Shown in pieces: positions 10,727 through 20,798 of a stretch of DNA of 64,000 nucleotides; within the stretch, counting starts at the first letter, position 1; every line of letters begins with the position of its first letter. The notes beneath the pieces were generated by a model. It saw only the letters and a program-made list of their open reading frames with translations. It was not told the origin of the DNA and searched no databases. This DNA comes from Leptobrachium leishanense. Lineage: Eukaryota; Chordata; Amphibia; Anura; Megophryidae. The DNA is taken from positions 97,003,204-97,067,203 of the forward strand of contig CM019069.1 of assembly GCA_009667805.1 (NCBI GenBank). The letters are read 5' to 3'. The position numbers were made by a program, and so were the translations under genes.

Positions 10727-10773
10727 ACATCCAAACGCGTTTCGCGGTATGAAGCCGCTTCCTCAGTATATGT
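10727..10773 (-). ncRNA. Hammerhead ribozyme motif, left palindrome arm
   Basis: This is the minus-strand mirror of the motif at 10802-10848. It has CTGAGGA, an AGCGG/CCGC stem II, GAAA, a minimal stem III and GTT cleavage triplet. One substitution in stem I (ATA for CTA) creates a mismatch compared with the right arm. Confidence 0.65.
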
Positions 10774-10801
10774 CAATGTTTTCACAGGTGTGAAAACATT
10801 G

Positions 10802-10848
10802 ACATCTACTGAGGAAGCGGCTTCATACCGCGAAACGCGTTTGGATGT
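10802..10848 (+). ncRNA. Hammerhead ribozyme motif, right palindrome arm
   Basis: The core reads CTGAGGA, stem II AGCGG-loop-CCGC, GAAA, then C-GC-G as a two-pair stem III with a two-base loop, and a GTT cleavage triplet ending 10841. Stem I is seven consecutive pairs: ACATCTA (10802-10808) with TGGATGT (10842-10848), one G-U. This is a type I layout with very short stem III, as known for PLE hammerheads. Activity is untested. Confidence 0.75.
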
Positions 10849-11536
10849 ACCAAGATTATTTTAATTATTTTATACCAATAAATCCCATTATACCTTTCTT
10901 GCTGTCCCTATTCTTCCTGTTTCCTGGCTGCTGTACCCCACATGATTGTGATCTACACCGCTGCTGAGGATCAGGGGAACGGATACTGAAACAACATCAA
11001 GGCTCTTGGAGTACCCAAAGATTGGAGGACCACCACAGACGTTGGAGCACCACCAAGGGAAGTCTGGCGTTCCTTCCATAATTCTGCCAGCCGCTATAAA
11101 CATCTGGTGTCTGATACTAAGACACCACACCATGTGAGTGCAATCCTCTTATCTTTATTTTAATAGTATACTGCCTTGACATACTGCACCATTATTTTTG
11201 TTTTCTGTTCTGTTTGAGGTTTACACTCATCCAACAGAGGGGAGAACTGTCATTTAAGTGAGGACATCCCTGTCATTGTGAAGGAAGCGCCTGTCCTGCC
11301 ACATTTTTTCTCTATTTATGCTTCTAACTGGGTTCTAGGGATAAGCCCGAGTGAACGGACAAGCTGCTGATTTACTGTGAGAAACATTGACAATTTCCAG
11401 TTTTATTGCTGCTTTTTTTTTTTCCCCCCTGCTCTTAAAGGTCTTGAGGGGGTTAATTAACCCTCAACACATGAACAATTGTGAAAGGAACCACTAGGTG
11501 GCGCCCAGAACACAGATTCTTCTCTCTTTGAGATAG

Positions 11537-12740
11537 GACAGCCCCAATGCCTATCTCGGAAGCATCAACCTCAAGTACAAATGGAATTCTGGGATCAGGA
11601 TGCCGTAACACTGGAGCGGAAGTGAAAGCCTGTTTGAGAGCTTCGAATGCCTGTTTGGATTGTGAAGACCAGACCTGGTTCTTCAGACCTTTACGTGTCA
11701 TATTAATGATAGGGGAAGCTACAGCAGAATAATTCTTGATAAATCTCCTATAATAGTTGGAAAACCCCAGAAACCTCTGTATGGATTTGAGGCCTTGAGG
11801 GAGAGGCCATTCTGATATGGCCGTGGGTTTGGGAGGATCCATCTCAAAACCTTCTGGAGTGATAATGTACCCAAGAAATTTTACAGTAGTAATGTCGAAT
11901 AAACACTTCTCCAGTTTGCAATAAAGACCATTGTCTAGTAGTTTTGCTAATACCTGTCTGACATGTTCATGGTGCGTTATAAGATCGGGAGAGTAAATTA
12001 GTATATCGTCTAAGTATACGATAACAAAGGATTGCAAAAATCTCTGAGCACATCATTAATGAAATCCTGGAATACAGCTGGAGCATTACAGAGACCGAAC
12101 GGCATGACCAGATATTCATAATGCCCACTCCTGGTGTTAAATGCTGTTTTCCATTCATGCCCATCTTTTATACGTATCAGGTTATAAGCCCCTCGCAAAT
12201 GAGTTTTGTGTATACCGCTGATCCCCTTAACCTGTCGAACAGTTCTGATATAAGAGGGATAGGGTACACATTCTTGATGGTGATCTTGTTAAGCCCCCTA
12301 TAATTGATACACGGGCGTAAATCTCCTTCTTTTTTAGATACAAAAAAGAACCCAGCCCCTGCTGGAGAAGAGGAACGTCTGATAAAACCTCTCTCCAAAT
12401 TCTCCTTTATGTACTCCTCCATGATTTGGTTCTCTTTTATGGATAAAGGATATACTTTGCCTCGAGGAGGCATGGTACCTGGATGAATTTCTATGGCGCA
12501 ATCATGCGGTCTATGTGGAGGTAGTTTCTCTGCCTCTCTTTTATCGAATACAGCCCTGAGATCGGCATACCAGTCAGGAACCTCTGTAGACAATGGAGGA
12601 GCTGTAGGTTTGTTCAGGGCACCAATATGCTGAATGGGTATTAAACAAGTCCCAAAACAAGCAGGACTCCAAGACAGTATCTCTCCCTTAGCCCAATCAA
12701 TAACAAGATTATGTTCCACCAACCAAGGGAAACCAAGCAC
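11537..12740 (-). pseudogene. Gypsy reverse transcriptase and RNase H N-terminus
   Basis: RT blocks in order are LPPHRPHDCAIEI, FFFVSKKEGDLRPCINYR (about 12330), [18 protein letters not shown] (about 12080), the catalytic YLDDILIYS (about 12010) and FLGFSNYYRRFI (about 11765), then the RNase H start LEVDASEIGIGAVLSQ (about 11560). The frame changes near 12180 and 12040, so it is not translatable as one polyprotein. The palindromic insertion begins within RNase H, immediately left of this segment. Confidence 0.9.
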
Positions 12741-13045
12741 AACAGGATAACCTGAAATATGATCTCTTCTTTATGCAAGAGACCAGTGGTAAGAACCACT
12801 GTAACAGTATCGTGAGTAATTCTGGGACAGGATAACGGCCTACCGTCTATGGCTTCGACGGCCAAAGGTGTCTCTCTTACAACCAGAGGGAGAGAAATGG
12901 AGGAAGCGTATTCAACATCAATGAAATTACCAGCAGCCCCAGAGTCAACAAAAGCGGTAGTATGCATGGTCTTGGTCTCCCAAGCCACGGATACTGGTAA
13001 CAAGAGTCTAGTGACTTTGACAGGAGACATGAACGTCACACCCAA
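12641..13045 (-). pseudogene. Gypsy aspartic protease
   Basis: A retropepsin-like segment with AFVDSGAAGNFID (active site D-S-G-A, about 12945) and the following hydrophobic pattern. The stretch continues toward MLGFPWL (about 12740), a typical end of the protease domain, in another frame. It would cleave the Gag-Pol polyprotein; here it is separated from gag by a frameshift. Confidence 0.8.
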
Positions 13046-13122
13046 GGCCTGTCTCCTCAGCTGCCTTAGGTGCGGTGGTTTTCCGACTTATCATGCATTC
13101 TAGGGCGAGTGGGACATTGAAG

Positions 13123-13926
13123 TCATAAATGTCCTTTTAAACCACAATACAGGCAAGATCCCTCACGAAGACGCCTTGTTCTCTCTTCCTCTGTAAGCCT
13201 AGTATGGCCTAGTTGTATAGGCTCAGAGTGAGGGGATAACTCTCTTGGTGCCTGAAAGACAGGGGCCAACCTTGGTAACGGTCTCTTAGGTTTCTCTCTT
13301 GGAGTTCTTCTGTCCCTTATCTGATCATCCAGATCTATACAATAATCTATAAATTCACTCAACACCTCAGGTAATTTACGAGGAGCCAACTCATGCATCA
13401 ATGACTCTGATAACCCCAACATAAAAGCCAGAACCAGAGCCTCATTAGTCCAGTTCACGTCAGAAACCAACGTTTTAAATTCTATAGCATAATCAGATAC
13501 AGTCCTGTTCTCTTGACGTATGCGGAACAAGGATTTGCCAGCTACCTTGGCCTTTCTGGTAGGATTATACGTACGTTTTAACTCGGCTATGAATTCTTTA
13601 TAGTTCAGTACGATAGGCTTCTCTGCCTCCCATAAAGGATTCGCCCATGTCAACGCTCTGCCAGACAGATGGTTAATAATGAAGCCCACTTTGGCTATGT
13701 CAGTGATAAACATTTGTGGATTTAATTTAAAATGAATATCCACCTGGACCAAAAATCCCCGGCACTCCGAGGGAGTATCGTCAATCCTCATAGGAGCGGT
13801 CATGTGTACCTGAGATGTCTGAACAACAGAGGACACAGGTATAGCAGGCGGAGGTGCAACCCGAGCTGGTTCCAGGTGAGCCGTACGAGTCAGGATAGTT
13901 TCTAAGGCGAGAGCAAACTGATCCAT
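13123..13926 (-). pseudogene. Gypsy gag
   Basis: 267 codons from MDQFALALETIL. The capsid-like region includes GRALTWANPLWE and ELKRTYNPTRKAKVAGKSLFRIRQ, a retrotransposon gag pattern. It ends in the CCHC zinc knuckle CLYCGLKGHL, where an in-frame TGA (about 13123) falls between the His and the last Cys. Gag would form the particle and bind RNA. Confidence 0.85.
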
Positions 13927-14013
13927 CCTATGGTCCTGTTCGTCCTGTCTGGATACAAAGTTTACTCAAATGCTGTGTTAAGTCTGTGGGATCCATTTGT
14001 GGCCAGATCGTAA

Positions 14014-14591
14014 TGTCACGGTTCCCGGATCTCACCACGCAGTCCTTAAAGCCCAACACTCCACAGAGCCCAAAAGCTACCAACAGGGTAGCCGTAGAAG
14101 AATCCCTAACTGTCTGGTCCTTAGAATTGGCCAGGTATACTAGCTAGACAGAAAGGGTTAATCAAAGACAATGTCGTAATACAAAACCAGGTCAGCAACA
14201 CGGGGGTAGTCAGACGAGCCAGATTCAGGAATACAGAGTATAGAATAGGCAAATGGAATAGCCGCGTCAATATCAGTGCAGAAGCTTAGTACAAGAAAAT
14301 AGTCTAGGGCAACGGAAGGCAGAATAGTCAGAAAACAAGCAGAGGTCAATAACAGGTTAAATCACGAGAGAATTGAGGTACAAGGAGCTCAGGTATGGAT
14401 AACCACAATCTGGCACTGCTTAGAAGGAACTGTTGGTTTTTAAAAGACCTTCACCAGACCGTGCCCCCTCTCAAGCCGCACCTCATGCAGCCACCTGCCT
14501 GTTTCAATTTAAACCGGGTGTTGGTGAGCGAGCAGCATCAGACATGCTGCCCTCAAGCACACCGGAAAGGCTGGAAGCCCCCAACGTTACA
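14014..14591 (-). repeat. 5' LTR of the gypsy element
   Basis: 578 bp, homologous to 7959-8539, followed on the minus strand by TTACGATCTGGCCACAAATG, the region where a tRNA primer site would lie; I could not match it to a specific tRNA. The right TSD GTTAG is at 14592-14596. Confidence 0.92.
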
Positions 14592-14596
14592 GTTAG

Positions 14597-14745
14597 CCCC
14601 TGGGATTATGGATGTCTGGAAGTTGGCCGTGTAGGGAAATTGCTATGTCCAGCACTTGTTCTGTCTGGAAGTTGGCCGTCGGGATGTTGGCATTAGGGAA
14701 CTTGGCTGTAGGGATTTTGTCCGGCACCCCGAATCCTCTTACACC
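14597..14745. repeat. Right inverted arm of the interrupted repeat element
   Basis: The reverse complement of the 7185-7354 arm (GGAAGTTGGCCGT, GGCATTAGGGAACTTGG, TGTAGGGATTTT). Together they define the host element of the gypsy insertion. Confidence 0.6.
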
Positions 14746-14864
14746 ACTCTATCTTCACTACCAGATGGTAAAGTATAATTGAATAATTTTAACTTGATAT
14801 CAATTTCCTAATAGCATGGTCACTGCTTTATATGTCCATCACCTATTAAAGGAATATAAGGGCC

Positions 14865-15431
14865 TGTAACAGAGTGTACAACCTGCCAGGGTGGCAAGAA
14901 AAGTGATAGATGGCAGATACATTCCTCCACGAATGCTTAGATTCATCATCTAAGGTACTGCTTGTTTAGATTTGAAGGTAAAGACCAATAGCTCTTTAAC
15001 TTGTATGGGTAAAACAGATTCTGGAGCTGGTGTTACCAGGAGTTTAATTAGCTCTGGGTGGGACAGGGATTAATTTAATGTGCAGCTGCATCTAGCAGTG
15101 TGTGTGTGTCTCAGTGCATGGAGAGACGGTGTGCTGAATGCAGCAACTCCTGTGTTTGGAGAATGAGAAAACCTGTCTGTGAGACATGGTTCTATGGATG
15201 AACTATAAACTGTTCCCTTGGAGGAAACCAACCCAGCTCGGAGGACTGTCACTAACTACCCAGTAAGGCTCAGTGGAGTGGAATTTTATTTGTTCCTATC
15301 AATTGATTTTGGCTGGATGCCTGCAACCTTTTTGTTTCTTTTTTTTTAATGATGGCTGTCTGAAAATTAAAGCTGGCATTTTTGTTGAAGCGACTGCTAG
15401 TTTGCCTCTATATTGAGACTGATCCCCTACA
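14865..15431 (+). repeat. Putative 5' LTR of the Gmr1-like element
   Basis: It begins TGTAACAGAGTG and ends CCCCTACA, followed by ATTGGTGGAGAATGCGTGC, a plausible primer-binding region. There is no second LTR to confirm the limits. Confidence 0.5.
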
Positions 15432-15510
15432 ATTGGTGGAGAATGCGTGCAAAGTTCCAGAGACTTAACCTCATGCAAAAGCAGTCTTAAAGGGACAGTA
15501 CGTTTGACTT

Positions 15511-16365
15511 ATGTCGTGGGTTAAGGCTGCACAAACCCTAAAGCCTGAAATGATGGAAGAGTTAATCAAACAGCTAGTGCAGTCAAATGCCCTCCTTCAG
15601 GCTGCGCATACAGATCAACAGGAAACAAATCGTCTGCTGGCGGTGGCTACCCAGGCAGCTATAACCGAGCAAAAAGAGTTTAGTTTACATATCCAATATC
15701 AGATACAGTCTCTGGCTGAAAGGACTCCATCTGTCGAAAATGTTGCAGTAGTACGCAAGCGGGTGCAAGCCGCACTACAAAAAATGACTGCTGAAGATGA
15801 TGTGGAGACCGAGAAACAGGTTTGTGTGATTACAGTGGATGGTTGCAAGATGACTGCCTTGCTGGATTCTGGCAGTCTCGTCACTCTAGTGCATGCAGCT
15901 CTAGTTAATCCTCAAAAGGTTAAACAACAGCTGATGGGGGTCATCTGCATTCATGGGGATACTAAGTGCTACCCCACAGCCGTGGTGTCCATTGAAACTT
16001 TTTGTGGCACCCGGGACCATGAAGTGGGAGTGGTCCCAAGTCTGATGTACAATGCTATACTGGGGCGAGATTTCCCCTTTTTCTGGGATTTATGGGAGAC
16101 AGCTAAGGCAGGTGGACCTAACACAGTGTCTAAATCTTACAACCCAGATCTGCTGGAAGAGAGCTCTCAGGAGGATGTACTTGTGAATTTTCCCCTGGAG
16201 GTCTTAGCAGGTGATGCTGAGGACCACACCCCAGAGGTAGAACTGCCAGACCTCCCCATGACCCATGAGAAGTTTGGCACGGCCCAACTTAGGGATCCCA
16301 CCTTAAGTCGGGCCAGGGAACAGGTAAAAGTTGTAAATGTAGCACACCAAGAACCGGGGGTGTAG
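15511..16365 (+). pseudogene. Gmr1-like gag remnant and protease
   Basis: An open stretch of 284 codons. The first about 90 residues are helical (MEELIKQLVQSNALLQAAH), which could be a gag or coiled-coil remnant. A retropepsin follows with TALLDSGSLVTLVH (D-S-G motif, residues about 115-128) and YNAILGRDFPFF (flap-end ILGRD, about 180-190). The C-terminus (VELPDLPMTHEKFGTAQLRDPTL) resembles the linker before integrase. The capsid and zinc knuckle expected of a complete gag are missing, pointing to an internal deletion. Confidence 0.7.
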
Positions 16366-16965
16366 ACTATATTCCCTTATTTTTCTATAGAAAAGGACTT
16401 ATTGTATAGAGTGGATGAGATATGGGGTGACAGAAATGAGCAGTTACTGGTAACACAAACACATAGACGTATGGTATTAGACTTGGCACATTTTCATGTA
16501 CTTGGGGGACATCTAGGTTTAGATAAAACTAAAGAGCGGGTGTTAGAACGCTTTTATTGGCCAAGTCTACATAATGATGTAAAATTGTACTGTGAGTTGT
16601 GTCCAGTTTGCCAGATCACTGCTCTTGTCTCCCAGTTCAGGAGTCCATTGGTACCGTTGCGCATCATTGAGGTACCCTTTGATAGGATTGCAATGGATAT
16701 TGTGGGTCCCTTGGTTAAGTCCGCTAGGGGACATCAGTATATCCTGGTAGTCTTAGACTATGCCACCCGTTACCCAGAAGCAATCCCTTTAAGGAATACC
16801 TCCGCAAAAAGTATTGCCAAAGAGCTGTCTCTTATATTTACACGGGTGGGTATTCCTCGTGAACTGTTAACTGACCAAGACACACCCTTCATGTCTAAGG
16901 TAACATAGGAATTGTGTAAACTGTTTAAAATTGACCATTTACTCACTTCTGTGTACTACCAAAGA
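16366..16965 (+). pseudogene. Gmr1-like integrase, truncated
   Basis: After a stop at 16363-16365 the frame continues with an HHCC module (HFHVLGGHLGLDKTKERVLE ... CELCPVCQ), the catalytic core with the first Asp in AMDIVGPLVK, and the second Asp region LLTDQDTPFMS. A stop follows at 16906-16908. Homology continues to LLTSVYY (about 16960), and the catalytic glutamate is lost at the breakpoint. The domain would insert cDNA into the genome. Confidence 0.8.
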
Positions 16966-18707
16966 GGGGTAGGGGGGGTGGAGGTGGAAAAAAACGTGAT
17001 GGCCATTACCGTGGCACTCCTGGCGCACTCCCGGAGGAGGCCATGGAGTGAACATGCCACGGAGCCTAGGGGTTCGAGGGCCAATCAGGACCAAGAAAGC
17101 CATGGTGGCACACCCCGAAACACCCAAAATAATAATAATTGAAAGGAAAAGAAAGAAAAATAAATAAATAAATAAAAATAAAAGAAAAAGGGAGAGGGGA
17201 TGGGAGGGGGGAATGGGTCCATTGTCTTCGATAGGTCGGGCAGCAACTAATCAGAAAAGCTGCAAATGGGGAGGGGGGAGAAAAAACAGTCAACGCAGAG
17301 GGGACACAAATATCCCGGTTATGGGGACAGCAACCGAACGAGGTGCAGTAAGTTCCGAAGGTAGGCGGCGTTGAGGTGCCACAAAAATGACTCCCAGGGG
17401 ATAAAACATAGGCAGAATGTCATCCCGTGTCTCTATAGGGCCCCCAGCTCAGTCCACTGCACTCGGTGCTGGAGGTGTACCAGTCCGCTGGTCAACATCA
17501 GGGTGGCCTGAAGTGACAGGGAGCAGACCTAGAGTGCAAAGATGACCCTCCGCCTCATTCAGCGAGGTAGCCACCAATGCACATCCATCTCGTGGGGAGA
17601 GTATAAGGGATCCAGAAGGGCCCCATTTATAGCCAATGTCTCGAGCACGGAGGAGGGCCGTAATCGGCCAAAACTGACGCCGTGCAGCCAGCACCAGGAA
17701 GGGGATATCTCGATAGAGTGCGATGCTTGCTCCATCGAAGGGGACCGCAGGAACATTCCGCGCCGCCCGAAACACTGTAGAATGCAGGGTAATGTCTCGC
17801 AGGGTGATGAGGACGTCGCGCGGCACCTTCGCCGGGGCCGCTGCAGCCTTCCGAACACGGAAGGCCTGGAGGACAGAGTCCTGTAGGTGCTCCGACTGAC
17901 CGAGAACCGCCCCCAGGAATCTCTTGGTATACTGCAGCAGCTCCGGATCGGTGATATTCTACGGTATGCCTCGTAGCTTCACCTTGCGCCTCCTGTGCCT
18001 CGACTCCAATGCCACCACTGCCTCGTGGAGACTCCCCACCTGGGCCTGTAGAGCTTTCACCGATGAAGAGGTAGCAGCCTGTACATCCTCCATCCCCTGC
18101 GTGCGAGTCCGAAGGTCGTCCACCTGGACCTGAGTCTCCATGACCGCCGCACCCAGGGACTGGAAATCCGCCTGCCACGATCTCCTGGCATCCTCCAACA
18201 AGTTGCGGATATCAGCTTTAGTGGCGGGAAGCGCATCCTCTCCCAGGCCCAGCGGCGCCACACGTGCCGCAGAGGTGGCCGCCATCTCCTCCGGCCTCGT
18301 CGGAGCCCCAGACTCCGGCGCAGAGCGTATCGGCAGCCTCCGCCCCACACCCCCGCCAAGCGAAATTCTGATGTCTGGGGTGCCGGGATCCTCACCGGCG
18401 CCACCGGCTTTAGACTTCTTCCCCATGCCGAGATGCAGCGGCTCAGTGCGGGGTGATAAAGAGCGCCAACTCCTGGCTCTCAATATGGCCACCGACCGAG
18501 GAAAGAACCACGCAACGGCTTGTTCGCCTAATGCAAGTCCGGAGGGGGGGGGGATCCGGAACGTCTGTACCTGTTGGCCGACGGCTGTATGTCATTACAA
18601 GGTGGGTAGCTCGATCCAGGTACACCCAAAGGCCGCAGGAAAAGTAAGAGGGATCGGAGCTCCACTTCGGCACGTCCGTCTCGGTCCGCCGCCGGCCACG
18701 CCCCTAC
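16966..18707 (-). mobile_element. L1-type retrotransposon segment, ORF1 region
   Basis: On the minus strand it starts GGGGCGTGGCCGGCGGCGG (18706 downward), similar in type to the GGGGAGGCGGAGCTAGC start at 26898, and continues through ORF1. Downstream are a pyrimidine-rich stretch (17130-17290) and unassigned sequence to the junction with integrase. No ORF2 endonuclease or RT motif is seen and no poly(A) tail is visible, so the 3' limit is uncertain. Confidence 0.6.
17449..18492 (-). pseudogene. L1-type ORF1 protein (Transposase_22 family)
   Basis: The upstream segment holds MGKKSKAGGAGEDPGTPDIR (about 18425), a low-complexity N-terminus, the block LPATKADIRNLLEDARRSW, and a heptad-rich coiled coil ending HRRRKVKLRGIP (about 17965). 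After a frame change the RNA-binding part includes PRDVLITLRDI (17826), VPFDGASIALYRDIPFLVLAARRQF and IGYKWGPSGSLIL. ORF1p is an RNA chaperone that packages L1 RNA. It has the same family layout as 27195-28392 on the other strand. At least one frameshift breaks it. Confidence 0.8.
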
Positions 18708-19393
18708 TATTACATTCTTAACGCAAAAACGCACGCTGTGTTAAACGCCTGTTTTATTGCACGAAGCATTAAACGTTAACACATGGAAATCACCGCTGGA
18801 ATTACATTCCTCGCGCATTTTTTCATCCGCCAGGAAATTGCGCTCGTAAAACCGTCGAAAAAAGTACCTTTGCGCGCAGAAATCAGTGAGCATAATGTAA
18901 TTTTTAACGCATTCTGTGCAGACTGCGCACAACAGACATACGTTCTGATGGAAGACAAGGTAGTGGCCGTGATTTTTGACGGATCTAGGAAAAAAAACGC
19001 GTAGTGGCGTATCGCGCACAAATCTTTGCGTTCGCAATTTTTTTCACCAAAATCATCTAATTTCAATTAAAAACCACACCTTTTGCAAGGAAATAAATTG
19101 CGTCTGCCATTTTCAAATGGTGACTGTGTCTGTTCTATTGGTAAGCAGATACAGCGTCCCGGGCGCTGGTGATTTTTTGTGAGTAGAGCGAGTGAGATAG
19201 CGACAGAGATAGAGGCGAGATCAGTGCAGGAGCATATATATTTGCGTCATATCACATAGATCCACATTACACTTAATCACACACACACACCTATACATTA
19301 CTGAGCAGCACACAACACTTCTCGTTAATACACGTTACACATAGTCACACATACTTGTCACAACCCCTATCCTAGCCCCCTATTGAATCCATT

Positions 19394-20266
19394 TTGTCCC
19401 CAACCCCGTGTATTCCCCATTGTACGTGTGTGTCACCGTTTGTCATGGAGAGTGCAGGGAGAGGAGATGGAGGGAGGAGGGGTGTTGAGGAGCAGCACGA
19501 GGTGAGGAGAGGTAGGGAGTTGGCAGGGCGTAGGAGTCAGAGCGACAGGACACGTGTGCAAGGTGGCAGTAGGCGTAGAGATGGAGATGGCACACATGGA
19601 GGTAGTAGTAGGCCTGCACAGCGTAGCAGTGGAGAGCATAGGAGTGGAGAGCATAGGAGTGGAGAGCGTAGGAGTGGAGAGCGTAGGAGTGGAGAGGGTA
19701 GGAGTGGAGAGGGTAGGAGTGGAGAGTGGGGCAGTGCTGCCAGGGCCATGAGTCCTGAGAGCGAGGGGAGTGATGATGCAAGGCCAGGCCCATCTAGCCA
19801 AGAGACAGGTGTTGCGCAAGGGACAGGACAGGGAGTCAGAGAGCAGACACACTCCAGGACACAGGTGTCAGAGCGGGCCTCATCCCAGCATATCTGCTAC
19901 ACGCTGGTTGAAAGAAATGTGTTAGCGGCAAACATGGCAAGGGCACGGCGGCTGGATGACAAGGCGACCACTGGACAGCACCATCAGAGGCTGTGTAGGG
20001 AGATTTGAGGAGCTGTGTGTGCGCTGGGGAGGAACCGCTCCATCGAATCGATAAAGCATCGTTACCAGGACTCTAAGCGGGAGCTCAAGTCGAAGATGGC
20101 CAGGGAGCTGTGTGAAGCGAGGCAGACTGGAGGTGGACCGCCGCACGTGTTCATGTACACACAGTGGGAGGAGCAGTTAAGGGAAAAGGCTGAGTGTGAC
20201 TGGCGTGCAAGGTTTCCCCGGCATCAACACCCAGCCAGGGGTACAGGACACATCCACCGACAGTGA
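19394..20266 (+). pseudogene. Myb/SANT-like DNA-binding protein of a Harbinger-type transposon
   Basis: The first part (MESAGRGDG from about 19445) is Arg/Gly-rich and contains about eight S-G-E-x-R repeats. After HICYTLVERNVLAANMARARR and a stop at about 20006, the next frame continues CALGRNRSIESIKHRYQDSKRELKSKMARE, the third-helix region of a Myb/SANT domain as used by the accessory protein of Harbinger transposons. WEEQLREKAECDWRARF follows. A splice-donor-like AGTGAGTAT lies at the end (about 20263). The role is inferred, and the domain is incomplete because of the frame break. Confidence 0.5.
19630..19735 (+). repeat. 15-bp coding minisatellite
   Basis: About seven copies of AGGAGTGGAGAGCGT-like units encode repeated R-S-G-E-(H/R/G/W). 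It lies inside the Myb-like reading frame and keeps the frame. Confidence 0.85.
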
Positions 20267-20798
20267 GTATAGCTTGCATCCAGACTATTCCATGTGTCTA
20301 ATGTGATTTAGATGTTTTGTACAGCCAAATATAGTATGCTGATGTTTGGACTTCATATCCCATGATGCCCTGTCACCCAATTGCTACACAGTGCATAATG
20401 AGACTTGTACTGCAAATATATTAGAAGGTGCCAGGATGCCTGAAACTGAGAAATAGACAATAAAGAACCCCCTGGACCTTTCAGGAAGGGGGACATGACT
20501 GATGGCCGGGGCCTGTCAGTTAAGGAAGGATCTGGAAAGCTGTAGAATCCCTTGGGCCTCTCAGGAGGGGGGGGGGCTTGACTGATAGTCTGGGCCTGTC
20601 AGTCAAGGAGAGATCTAGGGTGTTATTGGTGGTGTGTTCGCAACAATGTTGCTTACCTGGGCTATATATGCTGGTGATGGGGGCAGTGTTCTTCCTCTTG
20701 TTCCTGCCAGCGTGAGAAGTACATCAAGGTGAGATCAGGTGTTTTTCAGGTGTTCCTGGTGATAGAGAAAGGAGAGAGAAAGTGACTCGGTGGCTGGG

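Larger units (their letters stand above)
10264..11521. mobile_element. PLE-derived palindrome with 15-bp TSD
   Basis: The insertion is bounded by CTCTCTTTGAGATAG at 10249-10263 and 11522-11536, and it splits the gypsy RNase H. Positions 10259-11316 form an almost perfect inverted repeat of about 525-bp arms centred near 10788. Each arm contains a hammerhead ribozyme motif and an inverted copy of the same features (GTGAGTGCAAT end, AT-rich centre). A further 205 bp on the right (11317-11521), with a poly(T)-CCCC run, has no left partner. The ribozyme, long TSD and GTGAGTGCAAT motif match the PLE terminal repeats elsewhere in the window. No protein is encoded; the mirrored 81-codon frames are a by-product of the palindrome. 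Confidence 0.7.
7959..14591 (-). mobile_element. Full-length Ty3/gypsy chromovirus-type LTR retrotransposon
   Basis: Two near-identical LTRs (7959-8539 and 14014-14591) begin and end TG...CA, flanked by the 5-bp target duplication GTTAG (7954-7958 and 14592-14596). The element is 6.6 kb, transcribed right to left, and encodes gag, protease, RT, RNase H, integrase and a chromodomain in that order. The LTRs differ at few positions (roughly 97 percent identity by eye), suggesting a fairly recent insertion, but the coding region has stops, frameshifts, an integrase deletion and a 1.26 kb insertion at 10264-11521. Confidence 0.93.
14865..16963 (+). mobile_element. Gmr1-like gypsy element, 5' part
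   Basis: A putative 5' LTR is followed by a leader, then protease and directly integrase. Integrase right after protease, rather than after RT and RNase H, is the pol order described for Gmr1-like Ty3/gypsy elements of deuterostomes. The element breaks off at about 16963 inside integrase, where the L1-type segment begins. No RT is present. An alternative is an ordinary gypsy in which RT and RNase H were deleted. Confidence 0.6.
18708..20462 (+). mobile_element. Harbinger-like element with Myb-like gene, incomplete
   Basis: The left end CTATTACATTCTTAACGC and the following 130 bp (GCATTAAACGTTAAC, CGCTGGAATTACATTCC, CGCGCATTTTTTCATCCG) match the reverse complement of the right end of the MITE split across 39214-59983. 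The MITE is thus probably a deletion derivative of this kind of element. The interior carries a promoter-like CG-rich region and a Myb/SANT-like reading frame. No DDE transposase is present; the DIRS element starting about 20463 cuts off the right part. Confidence 0.55.

Noticed and set aside
10442..11133. Two mirrored 81-codon frames with nearly identical translation
   Set aside because: They arise because the region is a palindrome; there is no start context or family match.
17627..18178. Gly-rich frame (183 codons) on the minus strand
   Set aside because: An alternative frame of the L1-type ORF1. The coiled-coil frame shows the known motifs.
19433..19852. Minus-strand frames with LSTPTLSTPTL and LHSYPLHSY repeats
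   Set aside because: They are antisense shadows of the 15-bp minisatellite in the Myb-like frame.
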